64,000 nt of DNA from positions 1 to 64,000 of the IMG/VR virus record IMGVR_UViG_3300028908_000006. One strand, written 5' to 3'. The position numbers and the translations under genes are program-made. A model generated the notes under the pieces. The model saw only the letters and a list, made by a program, of their open reading frames with translations, ran no database searches and was not told where the DNA came from. This DNA comes from a virus. Of the stretch, positions 1-9,400 are shown in pieces. Numbering within the stretch: the first letter of the stretch is position 1; every line of letters starts with the position of its first letter.

Positions 1-170
1 AACAAATCATATTTTACATTTAAAATTTTAAATTCTCTATTTATTTCTTCTATATCTTTTTTAAAAGATTTTATCTCATTCTTCAAAGATATTATCTCTT
101 CCTTAAGAAGGGATATTTCTCTTTCAATAACTTTTCTAAAATCAGCAATGTCAACCTTCCTTCTCTTCAT
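1..170 (-). CDS. Partial coiled-coil protein
   Basis: The N-terminal 56 residues of a protein whose remainder lies beyond the left edge. The start ATG (168-170) overlaps the stop of the upstream gene as TGATG, so translation is probably coupled. The visible part is rich in Lys, Glu and Ile with a hydrophobic residue every three to four positions, as expected for a coiled coil. No catalytic motif can be seen in the part present and no function can be assigned. Confidence 0.7.
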   Translation of the reverse strand, partial: MKRRKVDIADFRKVIEREISLLKEEIISLKNEIKSFKKDIEEINREFKILNVKYDL

Positions 171-727
171 CACCGTCCCCCGCTAATCCTAAACTTACTA
201 GCTACACTATTAGCAACTTCAAATATTTCGTATTCATCATCAAAGAGTCTTCGTAACGTAACCCTCTTAGCATCAGAAACACCCCTATCGAAAGAAACAT
301 TGATAAATATCCCACTTTTTGGGAATGAATCATCGATTGGTATTCGGACCATTCCAATAGCTGGTGATAGGCTGTTAACGACAACTTTACAACGTGTGCA
401 AACTAGATAACTAGATAATGGAAACAGGATTTCACCACAGCATGGGCACTTTGGGATATGTTTATTTTGCAATACAATATTTTCAGTTACCGTAATTTTA
501 TCTTTTCCTAATAAGCTACAAATCAAAGATTCATCCAACCCTTCTTTATATGGTATAACAATAAGATTGTGTACTAGTATCTTGTCACCAAATGCTGAAA
601 TGTCACGATCATTCATTTGAGACATACTTGCGTTTACCAAAATAACAGGATACTCCTCTGGTAGATGCACCAACTTCATATCCTCATAAAATACAACAAT
701 GGCTACTGAGAAATCTTTATTCTTCAT
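170..727 (-). CDS. Hypothetical protein with zinc-ribbon
   Basis: 185 residues, not recognised. The middle carries two Cys pairs (CPCC near residue 94 and CTRC near residue 111) separated by about 15 residues, a zinc-ribbon arrangement resembling the Cys4 finger of NAD-dependent DNA ligases, although no ligase catalytic domain is present. The flanks look like alternating beta-strands. A GGAGG ribosome site lies six bases before the ATG, and the start overlaps the end of the upstream gene. It is in the same leftward operon as the reductase and recombinase. A nucleic-acid binding role is only a guess from the zinc ribbon. Confidence 0.75.
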   Translation of the reverse strand: MKNKDFSVAIVVFYEDMKLVHLPEEYPVILVNASMSQMNDRDISAFGDKILVHNLIVIPYKEGLDESLICSLLGKDKITVTENIVLQNKHIPKCPCCGEILFPLSSYLVCTRCKVVVNSLSPAIGMVRIPIDDSFPKSGIFINVSFDRGVSDAKRVTLRRLFDDEYEIFEVANSVASKFRISGGR

Positions 728-1115
728 CTTCTTCCTCCGTTTCCAGGTTCCACAAAAAATCTACAAACACTTTTTCTACTTCATTTGGAGACAGTTCTAC
801 AAAAATATCACACAAATTGTCATATTTTACAGACTGTATAATACCTATTTGACGTAGAAAATCAACAAATGTAAAAATGGTTAAAGGGTATTTGTTCAGG
901 ATTGTATCATTTATTACATCGGAGATGAATTTAAACACTTCTTCTCTAAGTTCGTGATACCACAAAATATCATTCACAAGACCATTCCGGAGCCGCTCTG
1001 TTATTTTGTCAAAATCGTATTTTAAAAATGGATGATCCGCACAGGCTTCAGTCTTATACTTTTCTTCCATCCTGGAAACCATCATATTCCAGAGTTTCAA
1101 AATTATGTGTTCCAT
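717..1115 (-). CDS. Hypothetical protein, acidic C-terminus
   Basis: 132 residues, not recognised. The protein looks all-helical and ends in a run of Glu and Asp residues after 'NLE'. An AGGAG site lies a few bases before the ATG. It is the first gene downstream of the repeat array at 1137-1260, so its expression may depend on that array. The last 11 bases overlap the next gene. The acidic tail may suggest a protein-binding or DNA-mimic role, which is speculation. Confidence 0.7.
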   Translation of the reverse strand: MEHIILKLWNMMVSRMEEKYKTEACADHPFLKYDFDKITERLRNGLVNDILWYHELREEVFKFISDVINDTILNKYPLTIFTFVDFLRQIGIIQSVKYDNLCDIFVELSPNEVEKVFVDFLWNLETEEEDEE

Positions 1116-1136
1116 CTTTCTCCTACCAAGACCAGG

Positions 1137-1260
1137 TTATGTCTGATTTTATGTATATCTGCTTTATGCCGTTTTTTATGCCTACATAAGATTTTATGTT
1201 ATGCCAATTTTTATGCCTATGCCAGTTATGTCTGTTTTTATGCCTGTATAAAATTTTATG
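1137..1260. repeat. Tandem 62-bp repeat of TTATG motifs (array A)
   Basis: The gene-free gap between the reductase and the next gene holds ten TTATG motifs, most extended to TTTTATGYCT. Their first bases fall at 1137, 1149, 1164, 1176, 1194, 1199, 1211, 1226, 1238 and 1256. The spacing 12-15-12-18 occurs twice, so the region is two imperfect copies of a 62-base unit (1137-1198 and 1199-1260). Related motifs recur at 10187-10260 on the opposite strand and, in a palindromic form, at 43345-43580. This is most likely a protein-binding array, promoter cluster or recombination site. Confidence 0.7.
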
Positions 1261-1261
1261 C

Positions 1262-3730
1262 TCATTCACAACTCCCGGTGGTGGAGCCACACTCATCGCA
1301 GTAGAAACAGGAACCGCGACGTCTCATCACGGCTCCGCACTTAGTACATAGAATACCATGAGATTCGTCTTCTTCAACTTCTTTTTCTTCCCTGGTAAGG
1401 AATTTCTTTTCAAGGTAGCGAGCAAGATAGTCCAGAATAGAAGAAGCAGAAGGGATCTCTGGATCTCCTGTAAACCCAGATGGATCAAAGCGCATTCCAC
1501 GAAACTTCCTTATGATGGTCTCTAGTGGGACTCCATGTTGGAGCGCTATCGAGAAGAGAACACAAAGCCCATCAAGAAGCCCGGAAAGAGTAGATCCTTC
1601 TTTGGCCACTTGAATAAACACTTCTCCAAGATCACCAGATGGATAGGTGCCGGTGATGACATAGAAGGAAGTGTCTGCTAGACGGGCTTTGTGTATCGTG
1701 GCATTTCTTTCTTTTGGGAGCGGAATACGTTTAGCTGGTTTGGGAGAGATAAGTCTTTTCTGGTTACCAGCATAAAGGGCCTGCACGGCCTTACTTCCAT
1801 CTCGATAGACCGTTACCCCCTTAAGTCCCAGTTTCCAGGCAAGAAGGTAAACATTTTCAATATCTTTCGGTGTTGCTGAGTTTGGTAAGTTTACCGTCTT
1901 TGAGATAGCCCCGGAGAGCCATTTCTGGGCGGCGGCTGAAACTCGCAAGTGTTCTTCAGCAGAGATAACATATTCAGGATTTGATGAGACTGCTACCTTA
2001 AATAATGCTTTAAGAGAAGAAGGAAGCCACTTTGGCGGCTCTCCAGTCTCAGAGAATATCTGGATGGCTTCTCGTGCCGTCCTACCATCAAAATGCTTTA
2101 TAAGCACCATTTCAAAAGCAGGTGTTGGGATAGTAATAGTCTCTCCATCCATGAGTCGCTTCTGGATCGTGTGGGCATAGAACGGTTCAATTCCAAAAGA
2201 TTCAGCTCCCATAATGAAAGAGATGGTTCCTGTGGGTGCCTGGAGAGTTACCTGCTCATTGGCAAACGGTTTCTCCGGATCTATACTATCCCAAACAGAT
2301 AATACCTGCTGGTCAAAGAGATCGTTTGAATCTGAAAAAGTCTCCTTTGCCTGGCCCTTCCAATAAAGGATAAGTTCTTTGTGATCTGGATTGTATCTTT
2401 CATAAGGTTGGAATTCTTCAGCAAGAGCGGCTGAATGTTTGAAAGCAAGACCATGCAGAAGAGCATAAAAACGTTCCACCTGTCGTAGCATCTCAGGAGA
2501 TCCATGAGCTAGTCCAAGATCAAGACAGGCCTTTACGACATTCGTAAACCCGATCCCAATCGCTGCGTATTTCTTCGTCTCCTTTGAGATTCTCTTATCA
2601 GGATAATAGGCATTGTAACAGATAGCTGTCATTGCATAGACGAGCGTCTTTACAACCTTATCAAATGTCTTAAAGTCAAAGTTATTGTTATCATCGTAAA
2701 ACTTTGCTATGTTAATAGAAGCTAAATTACACGAACTAAAGTTATGTCCACAGAATTCTGAGCATGGGTTAGTCGCATTTATTGTATTACTTTTGTCGCA
2801 GTTAAATCTATTAATTGTATCAATAAATACTAATCCTGGATCACCTGTTTTATGAGCCGCCTCTACAGCTCTCATCATTATATCTCTTGCTCGTACTACC
2901 TTGGTAATGTCTTTGTATTTAGAGCCCTGTAAGACCCACTCCTTATCATTTATTACAGCATTCATGAAATCGTCTGAAGCACCAATGGAAATGTTTACTG
3001 ACTGAAAGGCCACTTCTCCAAACGGATCCTTTATAACTTCGTTCTCAAGAAGGACTCTGGCCTTGTTCTCTTCATGGACTTTGCAGGAGATGAAGTCGAA
3101 GATGTCTAGATGGTCTGCATTCAAGATAACAAGCTTTGCGGCCCTTCTAAGCCTCCCACCTGATAAGACTACCTCTGCTCCCGTGGCAGAGAGTTTAAGG
3201 AATGAAACAGGCCCTGAAGCAGATCCACCTGAAGAGAGCGGTTCAAGTTTTGAACGCAAGGGAGAAGTGTTGTAGCCTGATCCTGCTCCAAGTTTGAATA
3301 TGCGGGACTCCAGAGAAAGGATGTCGTAGATGGAGTCAAGGGTGTCTTCTATGGCAAGGACATAGCAGGCAGAGCAGAGTTGCGGGCCAGGAAGTCCCAG
3401 GTTGAAATAGACAGGCGAGTTGAAGGCAAAATACCCATTTAACTGGAAATACATAAGAGCATCGTAGAAGGTTTTTACCTGCTCATCGTTCCACTTATAG
3501 AGCTTTTTGGCCCAGGAAGAGAGTGCACGGGAGACACGATCAAACATCTCAACTACTGATGTCTCTGTCTTCTTAGCGGAGTTACAGAGATAACGGGATG
3601 CTACTATCTTTGCCTGGGTTTCATTCCACCACGATGGAACTTCTATCTCCCTGGTTACAAGATTTCCATTGTTGTCGTAGAATGACACGCTTCTCTTTAC
3701 CAGATGAACTCCATAAAGAGAATCCGGCAT
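1262..3730 (-). CDS. nrdJ: Class II (B12-dependent) ribonucleotide reductase
   Basis: 822 residues. It reduces ribonucleotides to deoxyribonucleotides using adenosylcobalamin to make the thiyl radical, so it needs neither oxygen nor a second radical subunit. Visible hallmarks are the first redox Cys region (QLCSACY, about residue 117), the NPCSE active-site motif with the radical Cys and Glu (about residue 320), and the APTGTIS phosphate-binding loop (about residue 500). A TSCPD-type domain follows, and the C-terminus is a Cys-rich tail with two CxxC pairs and a final CE. The length fits the large NrdJ subfamily. AGGAG lies eight bases before the ATG. It is the distal gene of the operon starting at 5988 and feeds phage DNA synthesis together with ThyX. 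Confidence 0.95.
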   Translation of the reverse strand: MPDSLYGVHLVKRSVSFYDNNGNLVTREIEVPSWWNETQAKIVASRYLCNSAKKTETSVVEMFDRVSRALSSWAKKLYKWNDEQVKTFYDALMYFQLNGYFAFNSPVYFNLGLPGPQLCSACYVLAIEDTLDSIYDILSLESRIFKLGAGSGYNTSPLRSKLEPLSSGGSASGPVSFLKLSATGAEVVLSGGRLRRAAKLVILNADHLDIFDFISCKVHEENKARVLLENEVIKDPFGEVAFQSVNISIGASDDFMNAVINDKEWVLQGSKYKDITKVVRARDIMMRAVEAAHKTGDPGLVFIDTINRFNCDKSNTINATNPCSEFCGHNFSSCNLASINIAKFYDDNNNFDFKTFDKVVKTLVYAMTAICYNAYYPDKRISKETKKYAAIGIGFTNVVKACLDLGLAHGSPEMLRQVERFYALLHGLAFKHSAALAEEFQPYERYNPDHKELILYWKGQAKETFSDSNDLFDQQVLSVWDSIDPEKPFANEQVTLQAPTGTISFIMGAESFGIEPFYAHTIQKRLMDGETITIPTPAFEMVLIKHFDGRTAREAIQIFSETGEPPKWLPSSLKALFKVAVSSNPEYVISAEEHLRVSAAAQKWLSGAISKTVNLPNSATPKDIENVYLLAWKLGLKGVTVYRDGSKAVQALYAGNQKRLISPKPAKRIPLPKERNATIHKARLADTSFYVITGTYPSGDLGEVFIQVAKEGSTLSGLLDGLCVLFSIALQHGVPLETIIRKFRGMRFDPSGFTGDPEIPSASSILDYLARYLEKKFLTREEKEVEEDESHGILCTKCGAVMRRRGSCFYCDECGSTTGSCE

Positions 3731-3741
3731 GGGCGTTCTCC

Positions 3742-4026
3742 TTATTCTGATTTTTTCTCAATAGCTTTTTCAATAGCTGATTTGAGAACTTTTAGGGTCT
3801 CAAGGGATAGTTTATCAAGATAGAAAGAAATGTTCGCTTCTTCGATAAGAAGATCAACTGCAGAAGGCTCCAGTTCAATAGTCACTCTAGGAATCAAGTC
3901 ATCGGAATCCACCTCAATTGCAAGCCGTCTAACACACGGCATTGAATACCCATCTACATCAAATTCCACATCAGGATACTTACCAGAAAACACTCTTTTA
4001 AAACGGATAGTTGGAAATTTAGACAT
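3742..4026 (-). CDS. Hypothetical small protein
   Basis: 94 residues, not recognised. The N-terminal two thirds alternate hydrophobic and charged residues like a beta-rich domain, and the last 25 residues form a Lys/Glu helix. A perfect AAGGAGG lies before the ATG. It sits between the RecA-like gene and the reductase with about 11-base gaps on either side, so it is certainly co-transcribed with them and may be a partner of one of them. Confidence 0.75.
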   Translation of the reverse strand: MSKFPTIRFKRVFSGKYPDVEFDVDGYSMPCVRRLAIEVDSDDLIPRVTIELEPSAVDLLIEEANISFYLDKLSLETLKVLKSAIEKAIEKKSE

Positions 4027-4037
4027 AGCAACCCTCC

Positions 4038-5105
4038 TTATTGTGCTGTGCTATATTGATGAAAGTTGTATTTTTGGGCGTATTCCTCTGCCTTGGTGAT
4101 GAGCCAATCAGGAATGCCAAGGGCAGGGCCGTATTCCTTAAGTATCCTTAGCTCCTTCTCATAGTCTGTATCTATGCGGAAGCGGATCATTTTATCCACT
4201 ATCTCCTTTGGAAGAACTACCGTAGGATGTTCAGCGGCAGAAGGATGCCTAAACTTGTTCTTGTCTCCTACCTGATACTTTCCCCAAACAGCAAGGAAGT
4301 AGGAAAGGCCTGATAGCGGGTGAATTCCTTTCCCGCCCTTATCCAGGTAAAGAACTGTCTTTGATGGTTTGTCTCCTTTAAGCATTCTTGTTTTGTCTGC
4401 CACGGCAAAGAGGAAAAACCCTGGGAGATCAGGGTTTGTTACTTCAGACTCCCTTGTAGCTTGCAAGGCCAACCCACATGTTCGCAGGAATGTTATTCCC
4501 GTCCCACCTGATTTCTTAGGAGTGGAACTCATAGAGTTAGGGTCAAGGTAGAGATGATTGGCTGCAAGAATGAATGAAGATTCAGTCCTGTCTAGATAAG
4601 GCCCTATCTTTCGTAGGTAGTCTTTCACTCCCTTTGCTACCCTTCCCATATCAGCTGAAGTGGAAGTAAGAGACTTCTCATCCTTTACATAGGCCCCAAT
4701 GGAGTCAATGGCTATCATGATGTTAGGCGGCGCATCTGATTCAAATATCTTAAGGGAGTGCTCCATCAGCTGATCTACTGTGGCACACTCATAGGGCGGG
4801 ACATAGATGAATCTCTCAGGGGCTATTCCAAGGGAAAGAAGGTGGGGTTCTTCAAGGGCCCCTTCTCTGTCAAACCAGAGGATAAGATTTTCTGGATTGA
4901 GGTCTAGAAAGACACGGGCGGTGCGTAACATGATGTACGTCTTACCAGTAAGTGACCAACCGTAGAGTTCAGATATTCGGCGGACAGGAAAGCCGCCGCC
5001 AAGGATGAGATCAAGAGAAAGGATACCAGTTGATACCCTGGGGAGTTTCTCTACTTTGGTGGATAGTTTCAGAAGTTTCTTTATTTCCTCAGCTGTCTTC
5101 GCCAT
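4038..5105 (-). CDS. RecA/UvsX-family recombinase
   Basis: 355 residues. The ATP-dependent strand-exchange protein used for recombination-driven replication and repair. The Walker A box GWSLTGKT is at residues 49-56, the Walker B strand IMIAIDS lies near residue 130, and the region after residue 190 (KKSGGTGITFLRT) matches the DNA-binding loop and allosteric core of RecA-type ATPases. The N-terminal short helix plus 'STGILSLDLILGGG' is typical of RecA. It is diverged, closer in feel to phage UvsX than to host RecA, so no symbol is given. The start has AGGAG upstream and overlaps the upstream gene by 17 bases. Confidence 0.88.
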   Translation of the reverse strand: MAKTAEEIKKLLKLSTKVEKLPRVSTGILSLDLILGGGFPVRRISELYGWSLTGKTYIMLRTARVFLDLNPENLILWFDREGALEEPHLLSLGIAPERFIYVPPYECATVDQLMEHSLKIFESDAPPNIMIAIDSIGAYVKDEKSLTSTSADMGRVAKGVKDYLRKIGPYLDRTESSFILAANHLYLDPNSMSSTPKKSGGTGITFLRTCGLALQATRESEVTNPDLPGFFLFAVADKTRMLKGDKPSKTVLYLDKGGKGIHPLSGLSYFLAVWGKYQVGDKNKFRHPSAAEHPTVVLPKEIVDKMIRFRIDTDYEKELRILKEYGPALGIPDWLITKAEEYAQKYNFHQYSTAQ

Positions 5106-5697
5106 ACTTTATCTCCTGAGCTATGTTTTCAATATCAAACCCATACCTGTCTATCAGGTGGGCTATCTTCTGGAATCCAAGATGTGGGAAGGCTTTTTCT
5201 GTTCTGTGGAAGAAGTAGGGATAGAAATAACCTGAGAAAGAAGGAGAGTTGATATAGTAAAGAGTCCCTTCCTGGCTATGGAATTCCTTGATGGATCCTT
5301 TCAAGATAGCAGGGATGATTGTTTGGTAGTTTGCTATGATTGGCTTGTTTATGTATACCTGGTAAGTCTCTCGTATGATGGCCCGGATTGGCTCTTCGAC
5401 ATCTATGATGGAGAAAGAAATAGATTTTCCTGTATTGCCAGAGGCAACAATGGCTGTCATGATGGCCCGTGCTATGGTTGTTGAGACAAGACACACCTTC
5501 TTGTCTATGACACATACATACCGTGTCGTTATCATGGAATTGAAAGATTCAGGAGACACTAGAATGTTGTAGCATACAGGGCACGAAGCCAAATGCCTCA
5601 TAGATGGTGTATTTGTATGTCTCCATAGACACGGTATGAGATGTGTCTCACTCCAGAAGGATTTGATAAGGCTTGAAAGATTACCCTGGTCAAGCAT
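5089..5697 (-). CDS. Hypothetical Cys-containing protein upstream of recombinase
   Basis: 202 residues, not recognised. Near the N-terminus it has C23 and a CPVC pair (about residues 39-42) that could form a zinc site with a neighbouring His; the rest alternates beta-like segments. The ATG follows the Csx3-like gene's stop codon with no spacer, and its 3' end overlaps the recombinase start, so all three are translationally linked. The location suggests a recombination accessory role, but the sequence does not show one. Confidence 0.75.
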   Translation of the reverse strand: MLDQGNLSSLIKSFWSETHLIPCLWRHTNTPSMRHLASCPVCYNILVSPESFNSMITTRYVCVIDKKVCLVSTTIARAIMTAIVASGNTGKSISFSIIDVEEPIRAIIRETYQVYINKPIIANYQTIIPAILKGSIKEFHSQEGTLYYINSPSFSGYFYPYFFHRTEKAFPHLGFQKIAHLIDRYGFDIENIAQEIKYGEDS

Positions 5698-5988
5698 TTA
5701 CCGAATCTCCACTACATCTCCTGGGTTTACTCCACGGATGTGAGACTCAACTACAACCGCTCCATCAAGTCTCGGATCATATACTCCTACCCAAGCACAA
5801 GGATGGTAGTGGTGAATTAGGTAGCCATATAGCCAGATAGGACCACGGCCAGAAAGAACCACGCCCTTAGTGGTCCCAACAGAAGGCGGAGAGATCTTCT
5901 TTAGATCCTGCGGGATGATAGGTTCTTCAGGAAGGGCAAACTCTACAAGAGTGAATCCGTTCTTATCGGTGGTTTTGAACTTTATCAT
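5698..5988 (-). CDS. csx3: Csx3-like cyclic-oligoadenylate (ring) nuclease
   Basis: 96 residues. Csx3 (Crn3) proteins accompany type III CRISPR systems and cleave cyclic tetra-adenylate, the second messenger that switches on CRISPR ancillary nucleases. The core from KGVVLSGRGPIWL (41-53) to GAVVVESH (76-83) matches the Csx3 signature closely, including the YDPRL motif. H59/H60, D71, R73 and H83 correspond to residues important in characterised Csx3 enzymes. The start at 5988 was chosen over an in-frame ATG at 6033 because AGGAG lies seven bases before it, because Csx3 homologues start at the same point, and because the upstream ATG would fall inside the promoter at 6024-6052. In a phage the likely role is to destroy the host's CRISPR alarm signal. 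Confidence 0.9.
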   Translation of the reverse strand: MIKFKTTDKNGFTLVEFALPEEPIIPQDLKKISPPSVGTTKGVVLSGRGPIWLYGYLIHHYHPCAWVGVYDPRLDGAVVVESHIRGVNPGDVVEIR

Positions 5989-6023
5989 GGAAGCTTCTCC
6001 TTTTTTGATGGGCTTGCTCCTTC

Positions 6024-6052
6024 TCTTTACCACGAAGAAAGGGAGATGTCAA
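6024..6052 (-). promoter_or_regulatory. Sigma70-type promoter for the csx3-recA-nrdJ operon
   Basis: On the minus strand a perfect -35 box TTGACA (6047-6052) is followed after 17 bases by TAAAGA (6024-6029). Transcription would begin near 6017, about 30 bases before the Csx3-like start codon, leaving room for its AGGAG site. This placement excludes the in-frame ATG at 6033 as start. Confidence 0.6.
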
Positions 6053-6431
6053 CTGGACAGGTGAATGGAAAGGTTGGCTCAAAAATAAAGTTTTTCTATT
6101 TGTTGGAAAAGTTTGTTGATTCCATTTTTCTTCTTTCCTTTCTTTATCAGGTAAAAAGAATGAAATTTTGGGGATCGTGTCTGTGCCCTGTCTGAAGCAT
6201 CAATGAGACCCAAAACCAGGCCAGAAGAGATGGTATTTAAGTGTCTAATTTGGAATCGTTTTAAGTCTTATTGAAGATGAATTGCAATAGTGAAGGAAAG
6301 GAAAAGGCAAGAAGGCAGGAAATGGTCACAGAAATAGCGTGTTTTGTGGGCTGATCCCTATCTTTGGGCAGACTGGTAGCGTTTAAGGTAAGGAAGTTAT
6401 TTAGAACTTTTTTAGACTGGCTTAAGTTTTA
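6053..6431. other. Gene-free gap upstream of the csx3 operon
   Basis: About 380 bases between the primase-helicase stop and the csx3 promoter. No open frame with a ribosome site is visible on either strand, and no repeat or strong hairpin with a T-run. It is purine-rich on the plus strand around 6290-6330. It probably holds upstream promoter control sites, but nothing specific can be named. Confidence 0.5.
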
Positions 6432-9400
6432 CTAGCCTGACATATTTAGTAGTGCGTAAGCTCTTGGAACTATTACAAGTCCAAGGTATTTCCTTACCTT
6501 GCTTGGTGAATCTGTATCGAAAGCAATGACATCGGTTCCAAGTGGTTTGTATCCCAGAGCTACCAGTATATCTTTTACGATGTTGATTAGCTTTGAGCGT
6601 TCCATTCTAATGATAGCTTCCTTGCTTCCGAGTCTCTTAACGAGCTCCCGCTCTATCTTCTTGAGTTCCTCTTTGTTTCTAATGAACTTTATTCCTGTAA
6701 TGACAGGCTTCATTTCTTTGGTAGTGGGAGTGACGAGCCAGAACTTGTAGTAGGTTCTTCTTTCACCACCTACATACCGCCTGAATGATTCATATTTGAT
6801 TCCAAGCCTTTCCAGGTCTTCCTTGTGAACTTGTAAGAACTTCCCAATAGCCACCCGAGACATCTCTTTTCCGTGTGCTTCAAATAATTGCTCGAGTTTC
6901 TTGGATGACACAAGCACGAAATCACGTTCATCTTTCATGTTCTTGTTTATTATTTTTTCGAGTACTTCATAAGCCTCTGGATCTGAGAACGCTCTAAGAT
7001 CTTCATCTATTTCGAAGCCATCATCCGCTTCATCACACCCTGCTATGATCTCTTTGGCTGTATCCAGGGAGATGTATCTCGTGAGAGAAGTTTCTCCGTT
7101 CTTTTCAACCACCCGCTCAGCTATTAACTGAATCATCTTACATACCACCTTGAACACGGCCATCCTGTCATCCGGATCAACCTTTATCTCAGCCACCTTC
7201 CGACACAACCAGTCCTTATCTGGATCACTTGATCCAACGATCTCTTCTGTCACTTCTATCTCATAATCCGGATTACAATACATCTTTGTTCTTAGCTTGG
7301 CCTTATACTTGACCACGGGATTGTTCAGGGCAACGCTTGCAAGCTCCATGATAGCCCCAACTATCTCGCCGGCCATCTTGCTGGCAATGTAGGCCGGAGA
7401 GATAGAGCCTGCTTCAGCCTTCTTGAGCGTGATATGGACCAGCCTGTTGTTGAAATCCTGAGAATCTTTCCTCCAGACTCCGTAATGGGAAAGAATGATA
7501 GTAGTTCTGTCTGGATCAATTGTAATCTCTTCCACTTCTGAGTTGGTGTAGAGCCTTCTCATGATAACTGTCCCACCAAGAGATTGAGTATTAAGCAGGT
7601 TTATGGTATTCCTTCTTATCTTGTCAACTTCATCCATAATCAGCCCGTTGCTGTTGTGGACGATGGCAAGAAAGTCTCTCTTCTTGCATGAACCACCAAC
7701 GTGAGTGGGGAATCCAAATAGAGTGGTAAACACCCGTCCCATATCTGATTTACCCACACCAGTTGCTCCCTGATAGACGAAGATAGGCTTCTCTACCGAA
7801 GGAAGCCCTGTCATGACCAGGCAACCAGCATGAGCCACCCTTCCCTTTGGAGAGTAGCACCTTGTATTCTCGACAAGAAGCGCAAATCCGTTTCCATCTG
7901 AAACCGGCATGGGAATTCTTCTTCTTTCTTCCTTGTAGAGAAAGTATATGTTGTCCGGAAAGCTCTTCTCGACTCCATCAGGAGTCACCTTGACCACACC
8001 ATCTCTTGTGTAGTAGTAGATGTGGTCCGCTATCTCGAGTTTGTCTGTCTTGCAGATGAAGACATCAGCACTCTCTTCAGCCGCATCTTCAAGAAGGTAT
8101 TCCACATAGACGAGAGAGTTTGGGTTTGGATTGAGATCTATCCCGGACTCAACGATAGCCTTAACCATCATCCCACGAGCTTTCCTGGTATCGAGCTTGA
8201 CTGCTTCGTGAGTATCTTTATCCAGCAAAAAGATCTCTCCAAAAGCCTTAACCACCCGATACTTCTTAATAACAGCTTCAAATAGTTCCTTTACCAGTAT
8301 CTTTCCTTTCTTGCTCCGCTTCTCTTTAACATCCCTGGTGAACTCAACTATGTCAGCTCCTTCTACTTCTTCAAAGGAGACCTTCATCCCTTCCTTGAAA
8401 TGGGAGTCAGGATCAGCACCATCAGGAAGCCTTGCAATCCTTACTTCTATCCCGGCATCAACCAGCTTCTCAGCAGAAGCAATACTTCCATCCCGGCCAG
8501 CCTTGTCTCCATCGAACATGAGAAGGGCTTTCTTTATTCCTTCTCTCTTCAGCAACTCCACTTCTTCTTTGGTAAGCCTTGAAGTGCAGGTAGCAACAAC
8601 ATTCCGATGCCCAATCTCCCGCAACCGCAACATATCAAACGGGCCCTCTACTACGATAAGGAATCCAGCCTTTCTGGCTTCCTCAAGCCCACCATCGTAG
8701 AAACCAAGAAGGAGTTCTTTCTTCCTAAAGAATCTATTGTTTGAGAGACAGACATACTTCTTGTCTCCATCTCCTTCTGGCTTCCGATAACCTATGACTC
8801 CAACTATATTCCCATTCTTGTCATAGAAGGGAAAGATGAGCCGGTCACAGAGACTCTGGTGGGGATAAAGATAAGTCTTGACATCTGTCTCTTTCTTTGT
8901 TACTATCTTGAGAGATATGAGATCAGCTAGGAGCTTTTCTCCGTATCTCTCAATTAGTTTGTTTATTATTTCTTTTATTCTGGTGGCTGGGATGTAGAAA
9001 GTCCCAGCCACTTCTTTTTTGATCCCACGGGAAGCCAAAACTCCCACCTTCTTCTCTTCATCGTTTCCTTTTTCAATAATGCCGCTCATAAGCCTTGCAT
9101 ACTTGTCGTAATTGAGAATCTGCATAGATTTTTCCTCCTTTCTTACTTCTTTCCTGTTTCCTTTCCTGGTCTCTATCCTGGTGTAATCTCCAGCGATCTC
9201 CCTGAGGACTTTCAGGGCCTCCTTGTAGTCACAGGCCCGGAAGTGTTTGATGAACTCAATGGCATCAGCTGCCTTCCCACAACCGAAACAATAAGCCGTA
9301 TGATCTCCTTCCTTCCAGGCAAGGGAAGGCTCGTGGTCGTCATGCATGAAACACACCATCTTATACCACTCGCCTTCCTTCCTGTATTCGACACCAAGAA

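Noticed and set aside
170-727. NAD-dependent DNA ligase fragment
   Set aside because: Only the Cys4 spacing is similar; the adenylation domain with its catalytic Lys is absent here.
6240-6320. A CRISPR-repeat-like string (GTTTTAAGTCTTATTGAAG) near the csx3 gene
   Set aside because: It occurs once only; no second copy or spacer periodicity is present, so there is no array.
8885-8914. TTGACA-17-TACTAT on the plus strand inside the primase-helicase gene
   Set aside because: Antisense to a coding gene with nothing to transcribe downstream; a chance match is likely.
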